From: Comamonas odontotermitis
GTDB lineage: Bacteria > Pseudomonadota > Gammaproteobacteria > Burkholderiales > Burkholderiaceae_C
Assembly: GCF_020080045.1 (NCBI RefSeq)
Contig: NZ_CP083451.1
Coordinates: 868,001 to 932,000, forward strand
Direction of reading: 5' to 3'
Length of the DNA stretch: 64,000 bases
Under the pieces are notes generated by a model. The model did no database searches. It saw nothing but the letters and a program-made list of their open reading frames with translations, and was not told where the DNA came from. Positions 1 through 9,772 of this stretch are shown here, one piece after another (the first letter of the stretch is position 1; each line of letters starts with the position of its first letter). The position numbers and the translations under genes are program-made.

Positions 1-183
1 GATATCAAGCACATCGCCACCAACCAGTCCTCCAGGAGGATGTACCAGCACGTTGTGGCAGATGCTGGCGCCTTCGGGGTAGAGGCTCTTGAGAATGCGC
101 AGCGGGCCGTCGTGCGTGAAGTGCAGGGCGGTCTTGTCTTGCTGCTTGCGGTAATCAAGCGCCAATTGCGCATGCCAGGCCAT
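1..183 (-). CDS. ureD: Urease accessory protein UreD, N-terminal part (runs off the window)
   Basis: Only the first 61 codons are present; the gene continues beyond base 1. The visible N-terminus has the UreD hallmarks: a LHFTHDGPLR segment, then SLYPEG, CHNVLVHPPGG and LVGGD. UreD (UreH) works with UreF and UreG as a scaffold that delivers nickel to the urease active site in the cytoplasm. The ATG at 183 lies 3 bases beyond the urtE stop, so ureD is the last gene seen of the leftward urt operon and is translationally close to urtE. This is unusual, because the other urease genes lie in the opposite, rightward arm. Identity is confident despite truncation. Confidence 0.92.
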   Translation of the reverse strand, partial: MAWHAQLALDYRKQQDKTALHFTHDGPLRILKSLYPEGASICHNVLVHPPGGLVGGDVLDI

Positions 184-186
184 GGG

Positions 187-879
187 TCAGATTGCCACCA
201 GTTTCCGGATGTCCTTTTGCTGCATTTCATTGCCGGGACCTGCGGCAATCACTTCGCCGCGTTCCATCACCACATAGTGATCGGCAAGTTCTTCGGCAAA
301 GTCATAGTACTGCTCGCACAGCAGAATGGCCATATCGCCGCGGTCGGCCAGCATGCGGATCACGCGGCCGATGTCCTTGATGATGCTGGGCTGTATGCCC
401 TCGGTAGGCTCATCGAGAATCAGTATCTGGGGCTGTGGCGCCAGCGCGCGTGCGATGGCAAGCTGCTGCTGCTGGCCGCCCGAGAGATCGCCGCCGCGCC
501 GGTGCAGCATCTGCTTCAATACCGGGAAAAGCTCGTACAGCTCGCCCGGTATACGGGTACGCGCAGGGCAGTATGACAATCCCATGCGCAGATTGTCTTC
601 TACCGACAGGCGCGAAAAAATCTCGCGCCCTTGCGGCACATAGCCGATGCCGCTGCGCGCACGCTCGTAGGGCGTCTTGCGCGCAATGTCCCGACCCTGC
701 CATTCAATGAGGCCGCTCTTGATCGGCACCAGACCCATCAGGCTCTTGAGCAGCGTGGTCTTGCCAACGCCGTTGCGGCCCAGCAGGACCGTGATCTTGC
801 CGATCTCGGCTTTCACGCTGACATTGCGCAGAATGTGCGAGCCGCCGTAGTACTGGTGCAGGTTGTGAACTTCAAGCAT
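187..879 (-). CDS. urtE: Urea ABC transporter ATP-binding protein UrtE
   Basis: A 230-residue cytoplasmic ATPase of the LivF type. Walker A is GRNGVGKTT (about 35-43), the signature LSGGQQQQ is near residue 133, and Walker B ILILDEPTEG follows at once. It pairs with UrtD to power high-affinity urea uptake by the UrtBC permease. It is the fifth gene of urtABCDE and starts 54 bases after the urtD stop, with an AGGA upstream of the ATG. Assignment to urea rather than branched-chain amino acids rests on the neighbouring urease genes and on UrtA/UrtB resemblance; the ATPase alone would be ambiguous. Confidence 0.95.
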   Translation of the reverse strand: MLEVHNLHQYYGGSHILRNVSVKAEIGKITVLLGRNGVGKTTLLKSLMGLVPIKSGLIEWQGRDIARKTPYERARSGIGYVPQGREIFSRLSVEDNLRMGLSYCPARTRIPGELYELFPVLKQMLHRRGGDLSGGQQQQLAIARALAPQPQILILDEPTEGIQPSIIKDIGRVIRMLADRGDMAILLCEQYYDFAEELADHYVVMERGEVIAAGPGNEMQQKDIRKLVAI

Positions 880-933
880 TTTTTGCGTCCTGCGCCCGGC
901 TATCCAATGCGGGCAGCGACTGTTTTACAGAAA

Positions 934-1812
934 TCAGCGGCCAAGGTACACCTCGATCACGCGCTCGTCGGCCTGCACCTGGGCGAGGGTGCCTTCGGCC
1001 AGCACAGCGCCATCACAAAGCACCGTGACTTTCTCGCTGATGGTGCCGATGAAGCCCATGTCGTGCTCCACCACCATCAGTGAATGCCTGCCTTTGAGGG
1101 TGAGAAACAGCTCCGCCGTGCGCGCTGTTTCCTCGTCCGTCATACCGGCAACGGGTTCGTCCAACAGCAGCAACTGGGGCTCTTGCACCAGCAGCATGCC
1201 AATTTCCAGCCACTGCTTCTGGCCATGGCTCAAAAGGCCTGCCTGCCGGTTCACGCTGCCTGCCAGATGAATGGTGTGCAGTACTTCGGCAATGCGGTCC
1301 TTCTGGGCGCCATGGAGGGCAAAGCGCATGGATGCCGCAACACCTTTGTGTGTCTTGAGTGCCAGCTCCAGGTTCTCGAACACGGAGAGCTGCTCGAACA
1401 CCGTGGGCTTCTGGAACTTGCGGCCAATCCCCATGGCGGCAATTTCGGGCTCGTTGTAGCGCAGCAGATCGATGGTAGAGCCGAAGAACACGGTGCCGCT
1501 GTCAGGCCGGGTCTTGCCAGTGATGATGTCCATCATGGTGGTCTTGCCTGCGCCATTGGGGCCGATGATGCAGCGCAGCTCGCCAGGGGCAATGTCGAGG
1601 TTCAATCCATTGATGGCCTTGAAACCATCAAAGCTCACATGCACATCTTCCAGGTAGAGGATGCGGCCGTGGGTGGTATCCACCTCACCAGCGACCACGG
1701 GCCGCGCCATGCTGGCGCTGCGCCCGCCTGATTCGGTGCGGCCTTCGCTGGGGTGTTCTCTGCGGTACTGCTGCAGGCGCTCGCTGCCCGATTGCATCAG
1801 GTCGGGGGTCAT
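934..1812 (-). CDS. urtD: Urea ABC transporter ATP-binding protein UrtD
   Basis: A 292-residue LivG-type ATPase. Walker A GPNGAGKTT is near residue 80, a LSHGQKQWLEIG signature and a LLLLDEPVAGM Walker B follow, and a conserved EHDM switch histidine region is near the C-terminus. The reading frame stays open far upstream, but the ATG at 1812 overlaps the urtC stop (ATGA, 4 bases), which fixes the start by translational coupling. The first 45 or so residues are a polar extension before the ATPase fold. It forms the motor heterodimer with UrtE. Confidence 0.95.
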   Translation of the reverse strand: MTPDLMQSGSERLQQYRREHPSEGRTESGGRSASMARPVVAGEVDTTHGRILYLEDVHVSFDGFKAINGLNLDIAPGELRCIIGPNGAGKTTMMDIITGKTRPDSGTVFFGSTIDLLRYNEPEIAAMGIGRKFQKPTVFEQLSVFENLELALKTHKGVAASMRFALHGAQKDRIAEVLHTIHLAGSVNRQAGLLSHGQKQWLEIGMLLVQEPQLLLLDEPVAGMTDEETARTAELFLTLKGRHSLMVVEHDMGFIGTISEKVTVLCDGAVLAEGTLAQVQADERVIEVYLGR

Positions 1813-2966
1813 GCCTGTACTCCTTGCTGCGAGGCAGATGGCTGCGCCAGTGCGCGGCGCTTGTCCTGCCATTCGCGGATCTGCGCGGGCAGGCGGATCA
1901 GGCCGCCCGGCATGAGCAGCGTCACCACGATGAACAATGCGCCCAGCACATACAACCAGTATTCGGGAGCCGCGACGGTGAGCCAGCTCTTGCCACCGTT
2001 GACGGCGAAAGCACCAATGATGGGGCCTGCCAGACTTGCGCGGCCACCCACAGCCGTCCACACAGCCATTTCGATCGAGTTGCCCACGCTCATCTCGCTG
2101 GGGTTGATGATGCCAACCTGGGGCACATACAGCGCACCGGCCAGGCCGCACATCATGGCCGAGATGATCCAGATCGACAGCTTGTAGGGCAAGGGGTTGT
2201 AGCCGCAGAACATGGTGCGCGATTCGGCATCACGCACGGCCTGCAGCACGCGGCCGTATTTGCTGCGAATCAGCCAGCGCGAGAAGAGAATGCAGCCCAG
2301 CAACGCCAGCCCCGACAGCGCAAACAGCAGCACATGCATGGCTTGCGTGTTCAGCGAATAGCCCAGCAGGGTCTTGAAGCCCGTGAAGCCGTTGTTGCCG
2401 CCAAAGCCAGTCTCGTTGCGAAAGAACAGCAGCATGGCCGCATAGGTAAGCGCCTGGGTGATGATGGAAAAATACACGCCCTTGATGCGCGAGCGGAAGG
2501 CGAAATAGCCGAATACGCCACCGATCACGCCCGGAACCAGAACCACCATCAGCACGGTGGCCACAAAGCTGCCCGACAGCGCCCAGTGCCAGGGCAGTTC
2601 CTTCCAATCCAGAAAACCCATGAACGCCGGCAGCGCATCGGGGCCTGCGGCTTCGCGCATGAGGTACATGCCCATCACATAGCCACCCAATGCAAAGAAC
2701 AGGCCATGGCCCAGGCTCAGGATGCCGGTGTAGCCCCAGATCAGGTCGATGGCCAGGGCCACGATGGCATAGCACATGAATTTTCCCATCAGGCCCACCA
2801 GATAGTCGGACAGATGCAGCGCACTGCCCTCGGGCACCAGCAGGTTGAGGGCGGGCGCCACGGCGCATACCGCGATGAGTGCAGCCAGAAAGATGGCCCA
2901 GCCCCGAGTGCCGAGCAGAGGCTCGGGCCTGGGTAGTTGCATGGATGTTGGCAGATCGGTTGTCAT
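1809..2966 (-). CDS. urtC: Urea ABC transporter permease UrtC
   Basis: A 385-residue LivM-type inner-membrane permease with about nine hydrophobic segments from residue 22 onward and a conserved DLIWGYTGILSLGHG stretch near residue 70, typical of this family. It forms the urea channel with UrtB. The ATG at 2966 is 8 bases past the urtB stop and the gene ends in an ATGA overlap with urtD. The frame is open upstream across urtB, but no family member would extend there. Part of the urtABCDE operon. Confidence 0.95.
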   Translation of the reverse strand: MTTDLPTSMQLPRPEPLLGTRGWAIFLAALIAVCAVAPALNLLVPEGSALHLSDYLVGLMGKFMCYAIVALAIDLIWGYTGILSLGHGLFFALGGYVMGMYLMREAAGPDALPAFMGFLDWKELPWHWALSGSFVATVLMVVLVPGVIGGVFGYFAFRSRIKGVYFSIITQALTYAAMLLFFRNETGFGGNNGFTGFKTLLGYSLNTQAMHVLLFALSGLALLGCILFSRWLIRSKYGRVLQAVRDAESRTMFCGYNPLPYKLSIWIISAMMCGLAGALYVPQVGIINPSEMSVGNSIEMAVWTAVGGRASLAGPIIGAFAVNGGKSWLTVAAPEYWLYVLGALFIVVTLLMPGGLIRLPAQIREWQDKRRALAQPSASQQGVQA

Positions 2967-2974
2967 AGGTATGG

Positions 2975-4567
2975 TCAGGCTTCGGCGCTTCGGCCCTTGA
3001 GGGCAAAGATGCCTTGCGGGCGCTTCTGGATGAACACGACGATGAACAGCAGCACGGCAATCTTGGCGAGTACTGCACCGGCCCAGCCTTCGAGCAGCTT
3101 GGACAGCACGCCCAGCCCCAGCGCAGCGTATACCGTGCCCGCCAACTGGCCCACACCGCCCAGTACCACGACCAGGAAGGAGTCGACGATGTAGTTCTGG
3201 CCCAGGTCGGGGCCCACATTGCCGATCTGGCTCAAGGCGCAGCCGGCGAGACCGGCAATGCCGGAGCCCAGTGCGAATGCATAGGTGTCGGTGCGGGCAG
3301 TGTTCACGCCGACGCACGAGGCCATGGCGCGGTTCTGCGTGACGCCGCGTACGAAAAGGCCCAGCCGCGTTCGGGCGATCATGAAGGCCACGGCGCCCAG
3401 CACTGCAAAGGCAAACAAGATGATGGCAATGCGGTTGAACGGCAGCGTGAGATTGGGCAACAGTGAAACGCCACCGCTCATCCAGGCGGGGTTTTCGACC
3501 CCTACGTTCTGCGCTCCGAACAGGCTGCGTACCGTCTGCTGCAATACCAGGCTGATGCCGAAGGTGGCCAGTAGCGTCTCCAGCGGACGGCCATAGAGAA
3601 AACGGATCACGCCACGCTCCAGCACAGCGCCTACCAGCGCGGCGACGATGAAGGACACTGGCATGGCCACGACCAGATACCAGCCGAAGGCGGACTCAGG
3701 CATCCAGCGCTGGAACAACACCTGTACCAGGTACGTGGCATAGGCACCGATCATGATCAGCTCGCCATGCGCCATGTTGATCACGCCCATGAGCCCGTAG
3801 GTGATGGCCAGGCCCAGCGCTGCCAGCAGCAGCACGGAGCCCAGGCTCAGGCCGCTGAAGATGGCGCCCAGCCGTTCGCCCCAGGCCAGCGATTCGGCAA
3901 TGGATGACAGCGCAGAGCGGATTGCCTTCTGCACCGCTGGATCGCTCTCGTCGGCCAGCCTTTGGTTCAGCAGCAGCTGTGTCTCTGGGGTGTGGATCTG
4001 CGCCAGTTGTTGTACAGCCTGCAGACGCTCGGCAGAATCCTCGCTGCCCAGCAGGCTGGCAGCCTTGGCGCGCTCCAGCATGGCTTTGACCTGTGCATCC
4101 TGTTCACCTGCCAGCACCTTGTCGATCAGCGGCAGGCGAGCGGCATCGGGTTCTGCCGCCAGCTTTTGCGCCGCTGCACGGCGGGCCTGCACATCGGCGC
4201 TGTTCAGCGCCAGTGCAGCCTGAGCGGATTCGATCACGCCGCGCAGGTAGTTGTTGTTGACGATCTCCTCGGCATCAGCGGGCGGTGTGGTGACTGCACC
4301 GGTGGTGGGATCGATGGCACGCTCGCCCTGGATGACAAAGACCTTGCCACCGGCTGTGCGTACAGCGTCATCGGCAAGCGCCTGCAGATAGGCGGCCAGC
4401 CTGCCGCCGTCGTCAGGCTCCAGCACGGCGGCGTTGATGGCCGCAGCGCGCGCATCATTGTCTTCGGCAGCCGCCATGGCAAAGGTCTGTTCGGCGGTCA
4501 GCGCGTGGCAGGATAGGGACAGCAGCAAGCCCAAGGCTGCGGCCATGGCTTTGTGCAGGATGTTCAT
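2975..4567 (-). CDS. urtB: Urea ABC transporter permease UrtB with N-terminal periplasmic region
   Basis: A 530-residue protein. Residues 1-23 form a signal peptide ending after SCHA. Residues 24 to about 235 are a helical, alanine-rich soluble region predicted to be periplasmic, and the rest is a LivH-type permease with a conserved MGVINMAHGELIMIGAY segment. This long N-terminal extension is a recognised feature of UrtB and separates it from amino-acid LivH proteins of about 300 residues. It partners UrtC. The start follows a 101-base gap after urtA that holds a small hairpin repeat. Confidence 0.95.
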   Translation of the reverse strand: MNILHKAMAAALGLLLSLSCHALTAEQTFAMAAAEDNDARAAAINAAVLEPDDGGRLAAYLQALADDAVRTAGGKVFVIQGERAIDPTTGAVTTPPADAEEIVNNNYLRGVIESAQAALALNSADVQARRAAAQKLAAEPDAARLPLIDKVLAGEQDAQVKAMLERAKAASLLGSEDSAERLQAVQQLAQIHTPETQLLLNQRLADESDPAVQKAIRSALSSIAESLAWGERLGAIFSGLSLGSVLLLAALGLAITYGLMGVINMAHGELIMIGAYATYLVQVLFQRWMPESAFGWYLVVAMPVSFIVAALVGAVLERGVIRFLYGRPLETLLATFGISLVLQQTVRSLFGAQNVGVENPAWMSGGVSLLPNLTLPFNRIAIILFAFAVLGAVAFMIARTRLGLFVRGVTQNRAMASCVGVNTARTDTYAFALGSGIAGLAGCALSQIGNVGPDLGQNYIVDSFLVVVLGGVGQLAGTVYAALGLGVLSKLLEGWAGAVLAKIAVLLFIVVFIQKRPQGIFALKGRSAEA

Positions 4568-4578
4568 GGTTGAATCAA

Positions 4579-4624
4579 CCTTCAGCGCTTATCCATTAAG
4601 CGCCATTAGCTATTGTTTTGATAC
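4579..4624 (-). repeat. Dispersed palindromic repeat, copy A, between urtA and urtB
   Basis: A perfect 7-base stem GCGCTTA (4585-4591), loop TCCAT, and TAAGCGC (4597-4603), followed by an AGCTATTGTTTTGATAC tail. The same core and tail recur in many gaps of this window. Here it sits inside the urt transcript, between the binding-protein gene and the first permease gene, where a hairpin could stabilise the upstream urtA message. Confidence 0.75.
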
Positions 4625-4668
4625 TTGATATTGCCCGGTCGGCATTGCGCAGACCGGGCAGCATGCAA

Positions 4669-5940
4669 TCAGGAACTGCTCTTGCCGTCCGGCTCGTCCT
4701 TCTTCTTGTCATTGCCTTCGATATAGGGGCTCCAGGGCTGTGCCTTGATTGGGCCCTTGGTTTTCCAGACCACATTGAACTGGCCATCGGCCTTGATCTC
4801 ACCCACCATCACGGGCTTGTGCAGGTGGTGGTTCTTCTCGTCCATCTTCACGGTGAAGCCGTCTGGTGCAGCGAAGGTCTGGCCAGCCATGGCAGCGATG
4901 ACCTTGTCGGTATCCGTGCTCTTGGCTTTTTCGACGGCCTGCTTCCACATGTGGATGCCGATCCAGGTGGCTTCCATCGGGTCGTTGGTCAGCGGTTTGT
5001 CCTTGTGGCCCGCAATGTTCTTGGCCTTGGCGTAATCGCTCCACTGTTTGATGAAAGCGGTGTTGGTGGGGTTCTTCACGCTCATGAAGTAGTTCCACGC
5101 TGCCAGGTGCCCCACCAGTGGCTTGGTGTCCACGCCGCGCAGCTCTTCCTCGCCCACGCTGAAGGCCACCACGGGCACATCCTTGGCTTTGAGGCCTGCA
5201 TTGCCCAGCTCCTTGTAGAAGGGCACGTTGGAGTCGCCATTGATGGTGGAGATCACAGCGGTCTTGCCGCCGGTGGAGAATTTCTTCACATCTGCGACGA
5301 TGGTCTGGTAGTCGCTGTGGCCAAAGGGGGTGTAGGTTTCCATGATATCGGAATCCTTCACGCCCTTGGATTTGAGGAAGGCGCGCAGGATCTTGTTGGT
5401 GGTGCGGGGGTAGACATAATCAGTGCCCAGCAGCACGAAACGCTTGGCACCACCGCCTTCCTTGCTCATCAGATACTCGACCGCAGGAATTGCCTGCTGG
5501 TTGGGGGCAGCGCCGGTGTAGAAGACATTCTTGGACAGCTCTTCGCCTTCGTACTGCACAGGGTAGAACAGCAGGCCATTGTTCTGCTCGAACACGGGCA
5601 GCACCGATTTGCGCGATACGCTGGTCCAGCAGCCGAAGACCACGGCTACCTTGTCCTGCGTGATCAACTGCTTGGCTTTTTCAGCGAACAGCGGCCAGTT
5701 GGAGGCAGGGTCCACCACCACGGGCTCCAGCTTCTTGCCCAGCACACCGCCCTTGGCGTTGATGTCGTCGATGGCCATCAGCACCGTATCCTTGAGCACG
5801 GTCTCCGAAATGGCCATGGTGCCTGACAGGCTGTGCAGCACGCCGACCTTGATGGTGTCCTGTGCTTGCGCAGGAGACGAGAAGAAGTAAGCCAGGGAGA
5901 CCGAGGCTGCCAGTACGTTCAGGGTTCCACGACGATTCAT
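4669..5940 (-). CDS. urtA: Urea ABC transporter substrate-binding protein UrtA
   Basis: A 423-residue periplasmic binding protein. The signal peptide is residues 1-26, with a hydrophobic core and cleavage after AQA. The mature start DTIKVGVLHSLSGTMAISE is typical of UrtA/FmdD proteins, and GCWTSVSRKSVLPVFE is a ligand-pocket segment of the urea/amide subgroup. The start at 5940 has GGAG about 8 bases upstream and lies about 40 bases below a sigma-54 promoter. First gene of urtABCDE-ureD. The C-terminus is rich in charged residues (KKKDEPDGKSSS). Confidence 0.96.
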   Translation of the reverse strand: MNRRGTLNVLAASVSLAYFFSSPAQAQDTIKVGVLHSLSGTMAISETVLKDTVLMAIDDINAKGGVLGKKLEPVVVDPASNWPLFAEKAKQLITQDKVAVVFGCWTSVSRKSVLPVFEQNNGLLFYPVQYEGEELSKNVFYTGAAPNQQAIPAVEYLMSKEGGGAKRFVLLGTDYVYPRTTNKILRAFLKSKGVKDSDIMETYTPFGHSDYQTIVADVKKFSTGGKTAVISTINGDSNVPFYKELGNAGLKAKDVPVVAFSVGEEELRGVDTKPLVGHLAAWNYFMSVKNPTNTAFIKQWSDYAKAKNIAGHKDKPLTNDPMEATWIGIHMWKQAVEKAKSTDTDKVIAAMAGQTFAAPDGFTVKMDEKNHHLHKPVMVGEIKADGQFNVVWKTKGPIKAQPWSPYIEGNDKKKDEPDGKSSS

Positions 5941-5991
5941 TGCACCACTCCAACAAAAGGGTTCGGTCACGATTGACCGTGCGTGCTGCAG

Positions 5992-6008
5992 TGCAATAGG
6001 CGTGCCAG
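5992..6008 (-). promoter_or_regulatory. Sigma-54 (-24/-12) promoter for urtABCDE-ureD
   Basis: On the minus strand this reads CTGGCACGCCTATTGCA, an exact match to the TGGCACG-N4-TTGCA consensus with correct GG-to-GC spacing. Transcription would begin near 5981, about 40 bases before urtA. Sigma-54 promoters need an enhancer-binding activator; for urea uptake the expected one is NtrC. Seen directly as a motif; function inferred. Confidence 0.85.
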
Positions 6009-6075
6009 TTTTGAAATCTACTCGCAGGATGGCTGCTCGGTTCGCATTCGCTGCGGTGAGATGGGGCGCGGCTTC

Positions 6076-6110
6076 GCACTGCTGTAGTGCGCGTGCACCA
6101 ATTGGGGGTC
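6076..6110. promoter_or_regulatory. Probable NtrC enhancer sites between the two urea operons
   Basis: GCACTGCTGTAGTGC at 6076-6090 fits the NtrC core GCAC-N7-GTGC exactly. A second, weaker site TGCACCAATTGGGGGTC at 6094-6110 has a perfect left half (TGCACCA) and a degraded right half. A further half site (GGTGCG) is near 6135. The first dyad is centred about 100 bases upstream of the predicted urtA start point and about 140 upstream of that of ureA, a usual enhancer distance for both arms. Confidence 0.6.
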
Positions 6111-6196
6111 GTGCGGGGATCTCTTGCTGGTTTTGGTGCGCCACAATCCCCCGGAACGCCTGTCTCTGGTGCCTGTGCTCCAAGGGTGTGCACGGT

Positions 6197-6212
6197 TGGC
6201 CCGAATATTGCA
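6197..6212 (+). promoter_or_regulatory. Sigma-54 (-24/-12) promoter for the ureA operon
   Basis: The plus strand reads TTGGCCCGAATATTGCA from 6196, matching YTGGCACG-N4-TTGCA with one mismatch (A to C at the fifth position of TGGCACG) and exact spacing. Transcription would begin near 6223, leaving an untranslated leader of about 70 bases before ureA. Together with the opposed promoter at 5992-6008 it makes this gap a two-way nitrogen-control region. Confidence 0.75.
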
Positions 6213-6291
6213 CTGTGTCATTCCATATGTTTGGCACCGGCGCGCGATGGCGTGTACCGGCAAATACTTCAGGATACGGAATCAAGCCTCC

Positions 6292-6594
6292 ATGGAACTC
6301 ACTCCACGCGAAAAAGACAAGCTGCTGATCTTTACGGCGGCTCTGCTGGCCGAGCGTCGCATGGCCCGGGGCCTCAAACTCAACTACCCGGAAGCGGTGG
6401 CGCTCATCAGTGCCTTTGTGATGGAAGGTGCGCGGGATGGCAAGACCGTAGCCCAGTTGATGAGCGAAGGCCGCACGGTACTGACGCGCGCGGATGTGAT
6501 GGAAGGGATTGCCGAGATGATCCCGGACATCCAGATCGAAGCCACCTTTCCCGATGGAACCAAGCTCGTCACCGTGCACGAACCCATCATCTGA
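6292..6594 (+). CDS. ureA: Urease gamma subunit UreA
   Basis: A 100-residue protein, the exact length usual for UreA. It opens [20 protein letters not shown] and carries [11 protein letters not shown] and the C-terminal [14 protein letters not shown], all gamma-subunit signatures. With UreB and UreC it forms the (alpha-beta-gamma)3 nickel enzyme that hydrolyses urea to ammonia and carbamate in the cytoplasm. The first gene of the rightward arm, behind a sigma-54 promoter. The ribosome site is weak. Confidence 0.97.
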   Translation: MELTPREKDKLLIFTAALLAERRMARGLKLNYPEAVALISAFVMEGARDGKTVAQLMSEGRTVLTRADVMEGIAEMIPDIQIEATFPDGTKLVTVHEPII

Positions 6595-6632
6595 AATCCC
6601 TCGAGTCACCTAGCCATCCAATCCAAATCGTT

Positions 6633-7241
6633 ATGAAAAAAGTAACTTCCATCACCCTTGCGGCACTGCCCATGCTGCCTGCCATTGCACTGGCACATGG
6701 CGGAGATCACTCGCACACACATGGCCTGGCGGACAGCTTTGTGCAGGGCCTGGTGCACCCGTTCACTGGTATTGACCATCTGGCAGCCATGCTGGCCGTG
6801 GGCGTTTGGAGTGTGTTGGCCTTTCCTCGGCTCCAGGCGGCCTGGCGTGTACCGGTCGCTTTTGTTGCCATGCTGGTGGCAGGTGCAGTTGCGGGTTTTG
6901 CCGGGCTGCGGGTGCCGGGGGTGGAGCCCATGATTGCTGCCTCGGTATTGGCGCTGGGCCTGCTGGTGGCGGTGCAAAGCAAGATGCCTTGGGTTGCGGC
7001 GGCGGCGCTGGCAGGAGGCTTTGCATTCTTTCATGGTGCAGCGCATGGGTATGAGCTGGCAGGCGATGGCGGCCTTGCGGCCCTGGGTGCGCTGGCAGGC
7101 ATGGCGTTGGGGTCGGCCATTCTGCACATCACAGGCATGGGGTTGGGCCATGGGTTGATGCAGCGCCACCAATGGCTGGCTCGGCTGGGTGGCGTGGGTA
7201 CTGCGCTGCTCGGCGCTTTCCTGCTGATTCGTTTGGCCTGA
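6633..7241 (+). CDS. ureJ: HupE/UreJ family nickel permease-like membrane protein
   Basis: A 202-residue membrane protein. Residues 1-22 are a signal peptide, then comes a histidine-rich [11 protein letters not shown] segment, the family motif [11 protein letters not shown] near residue 48, and six to seven hydrophobic helices. A second histidine cluster [10 protein letters not shown] (about 133) matches HupE/UreJ. The family is linked to nickel or cobalt entry for hydrogenase and urease; location between ureA and ureB points to urease. Starts 38 bases after ureA and ends 11 bases before ureB. Transport direction and substrate are inferred. Confidence 0.88.
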   Translation: MKKVTSITLAALPMLPAIALAHGGDHSHTHGLADSFVQGLVHPFTGIDHLAAMLAVGVWSVLAFPRLQAAWRVPVAFVAMLVAGAVAGFAGLRVPGVEPMIAASVLALGLLVAVQSKMPWVAAAALAGGFAFFHGAAHGYELAGDGGLAALGALAGMALGSAILHITGMGLGHGLMQRHQWLARLGGVGTALLGAFLLIRLA

Positions 7242-7252
7242 CAGGAGACGCC

Positions 7253-7557
7253 ATGATTCCCGGTGAACTCTTGATCGACGAGGGTGCGCACGCCCTCAAC
7301 AGTGGCCGCCGCACCGTGACGCTGGTGGTGCACAACGCCAGCGACCGGCCCATCCAGGTAGGCTCCCATTACCATTTTGCCGAAACAAATGCGGGTCTGG
7401 CATTCGACCGCGCTGTAGCGCGCGGCATGCGGCTGAACATTGCCAGCGGCATGGCGGTGCGCTTTGAGCCGGGGCAACAGCGCACGGTTGAACTGGTGGA
7501 TATTGGTGGCAGCCGAGAGGTGTATGGCTTTCGCGGCCTGGTGCAAGGAGTGCTCTG

Positions 7558-7558
<1 letters not shown>
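7253..7558 (+). CDS. ureB: Urease beta subunit UreB
   Basis: A 101-residue structural subunit with the standard start [11 protein letters not shown] and the conserved [11 protein letters not shown] and GMRLNIASG segments. It has the normal length for a separate beta chain. An AGGAGA ribosome site lies 7 bases upstream. The last base of its TGA is the first base of the ureC ATG, so the two are translationally coupled. Confidence 0.97.
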
Positions 7559-9276
<1,718 letters not shown>

Positions 9277-9284
9277 GTACGTGA

Positions 9285-9764
9285 ATGATGCAGCTTTATT
9301 TCGTTCTGGATCCCGCGACCGATCCACTGGTCATCTGCTTTTTGCAAGAGCATCTCGACGACATGCGCAAGGTATCGCCACCTGAAAGCGTACATGCACT
9401 GGATGTGGAGAAACTGCGCCAGCCGGATATTCGGTTCTGGACTGCATGGATGCAGCAGCCGGAAGGCCCGGCGCTGGTAGGCACCTGCGCGCTCAAGCAA
9501 CTGGACGCCGCCCATGTCGAGCTCAAGACCATGCGGGTGCAGGGCGCATACCGCGGCAGTGATGCAGCACAACGTATTCTTGCGCATGTCTTGGATGAGG
9601 CACGCGCCAGTGGCGTGGAACGCATCAGCCTGGAAACCGGTACTGAGCCGTTTTTCACGCCAGCGCGCAGGTTTTATGCACGCAACGGCTTTGAGCTGTG
9701 CGAACCGTTTGGGAGCTACCAGCTCGATCCCCATAGTTGCTTCATGACGCGAGCCATCCGATGA
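9285..9764 (+). CDS. GNAT-family N-acetyltransferase inside the urease operon
   Basis: A 159-residue GNAT protein. The acetyl-CoA-binding region is MRVQGAYRGSDAAQRILAHVL (about 85-105), a variant of the R/Q-x-x-G-x-G/A loop, and ARRFYARNGFELCEPFG near residue 130 is the conserved tail motif. Substrate unknown. It sits between ureC and ureE with an ATGA-type junction to the ureE frame, so it is co-transcribed with urease genes. A role in urease maturation is not established; it may simply have been inserted as a passenger. Confidence 0.85.
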   Translation: MMQLYFVLDPATDPLVICFLQEHLDDMRKVSPPESVHALDVEKLRQPDIRFWTAWMQQPEGPALVGTCALKQLDAAHVELKTMRVQGAYRGSDAAQRILAHVLDEARASGVERISLETGTEPFFTPARRFYARNGFELCEPFGSYQLDPHSCFMTRAIR

Positions 9765-9772
9765 GGCAAGGC

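Noticed and set aside
5681..6193. Short minus-strand open frames in the urtA-ureA gap
   Set aside because: They cross both promoters and the urtA start and show no family features.
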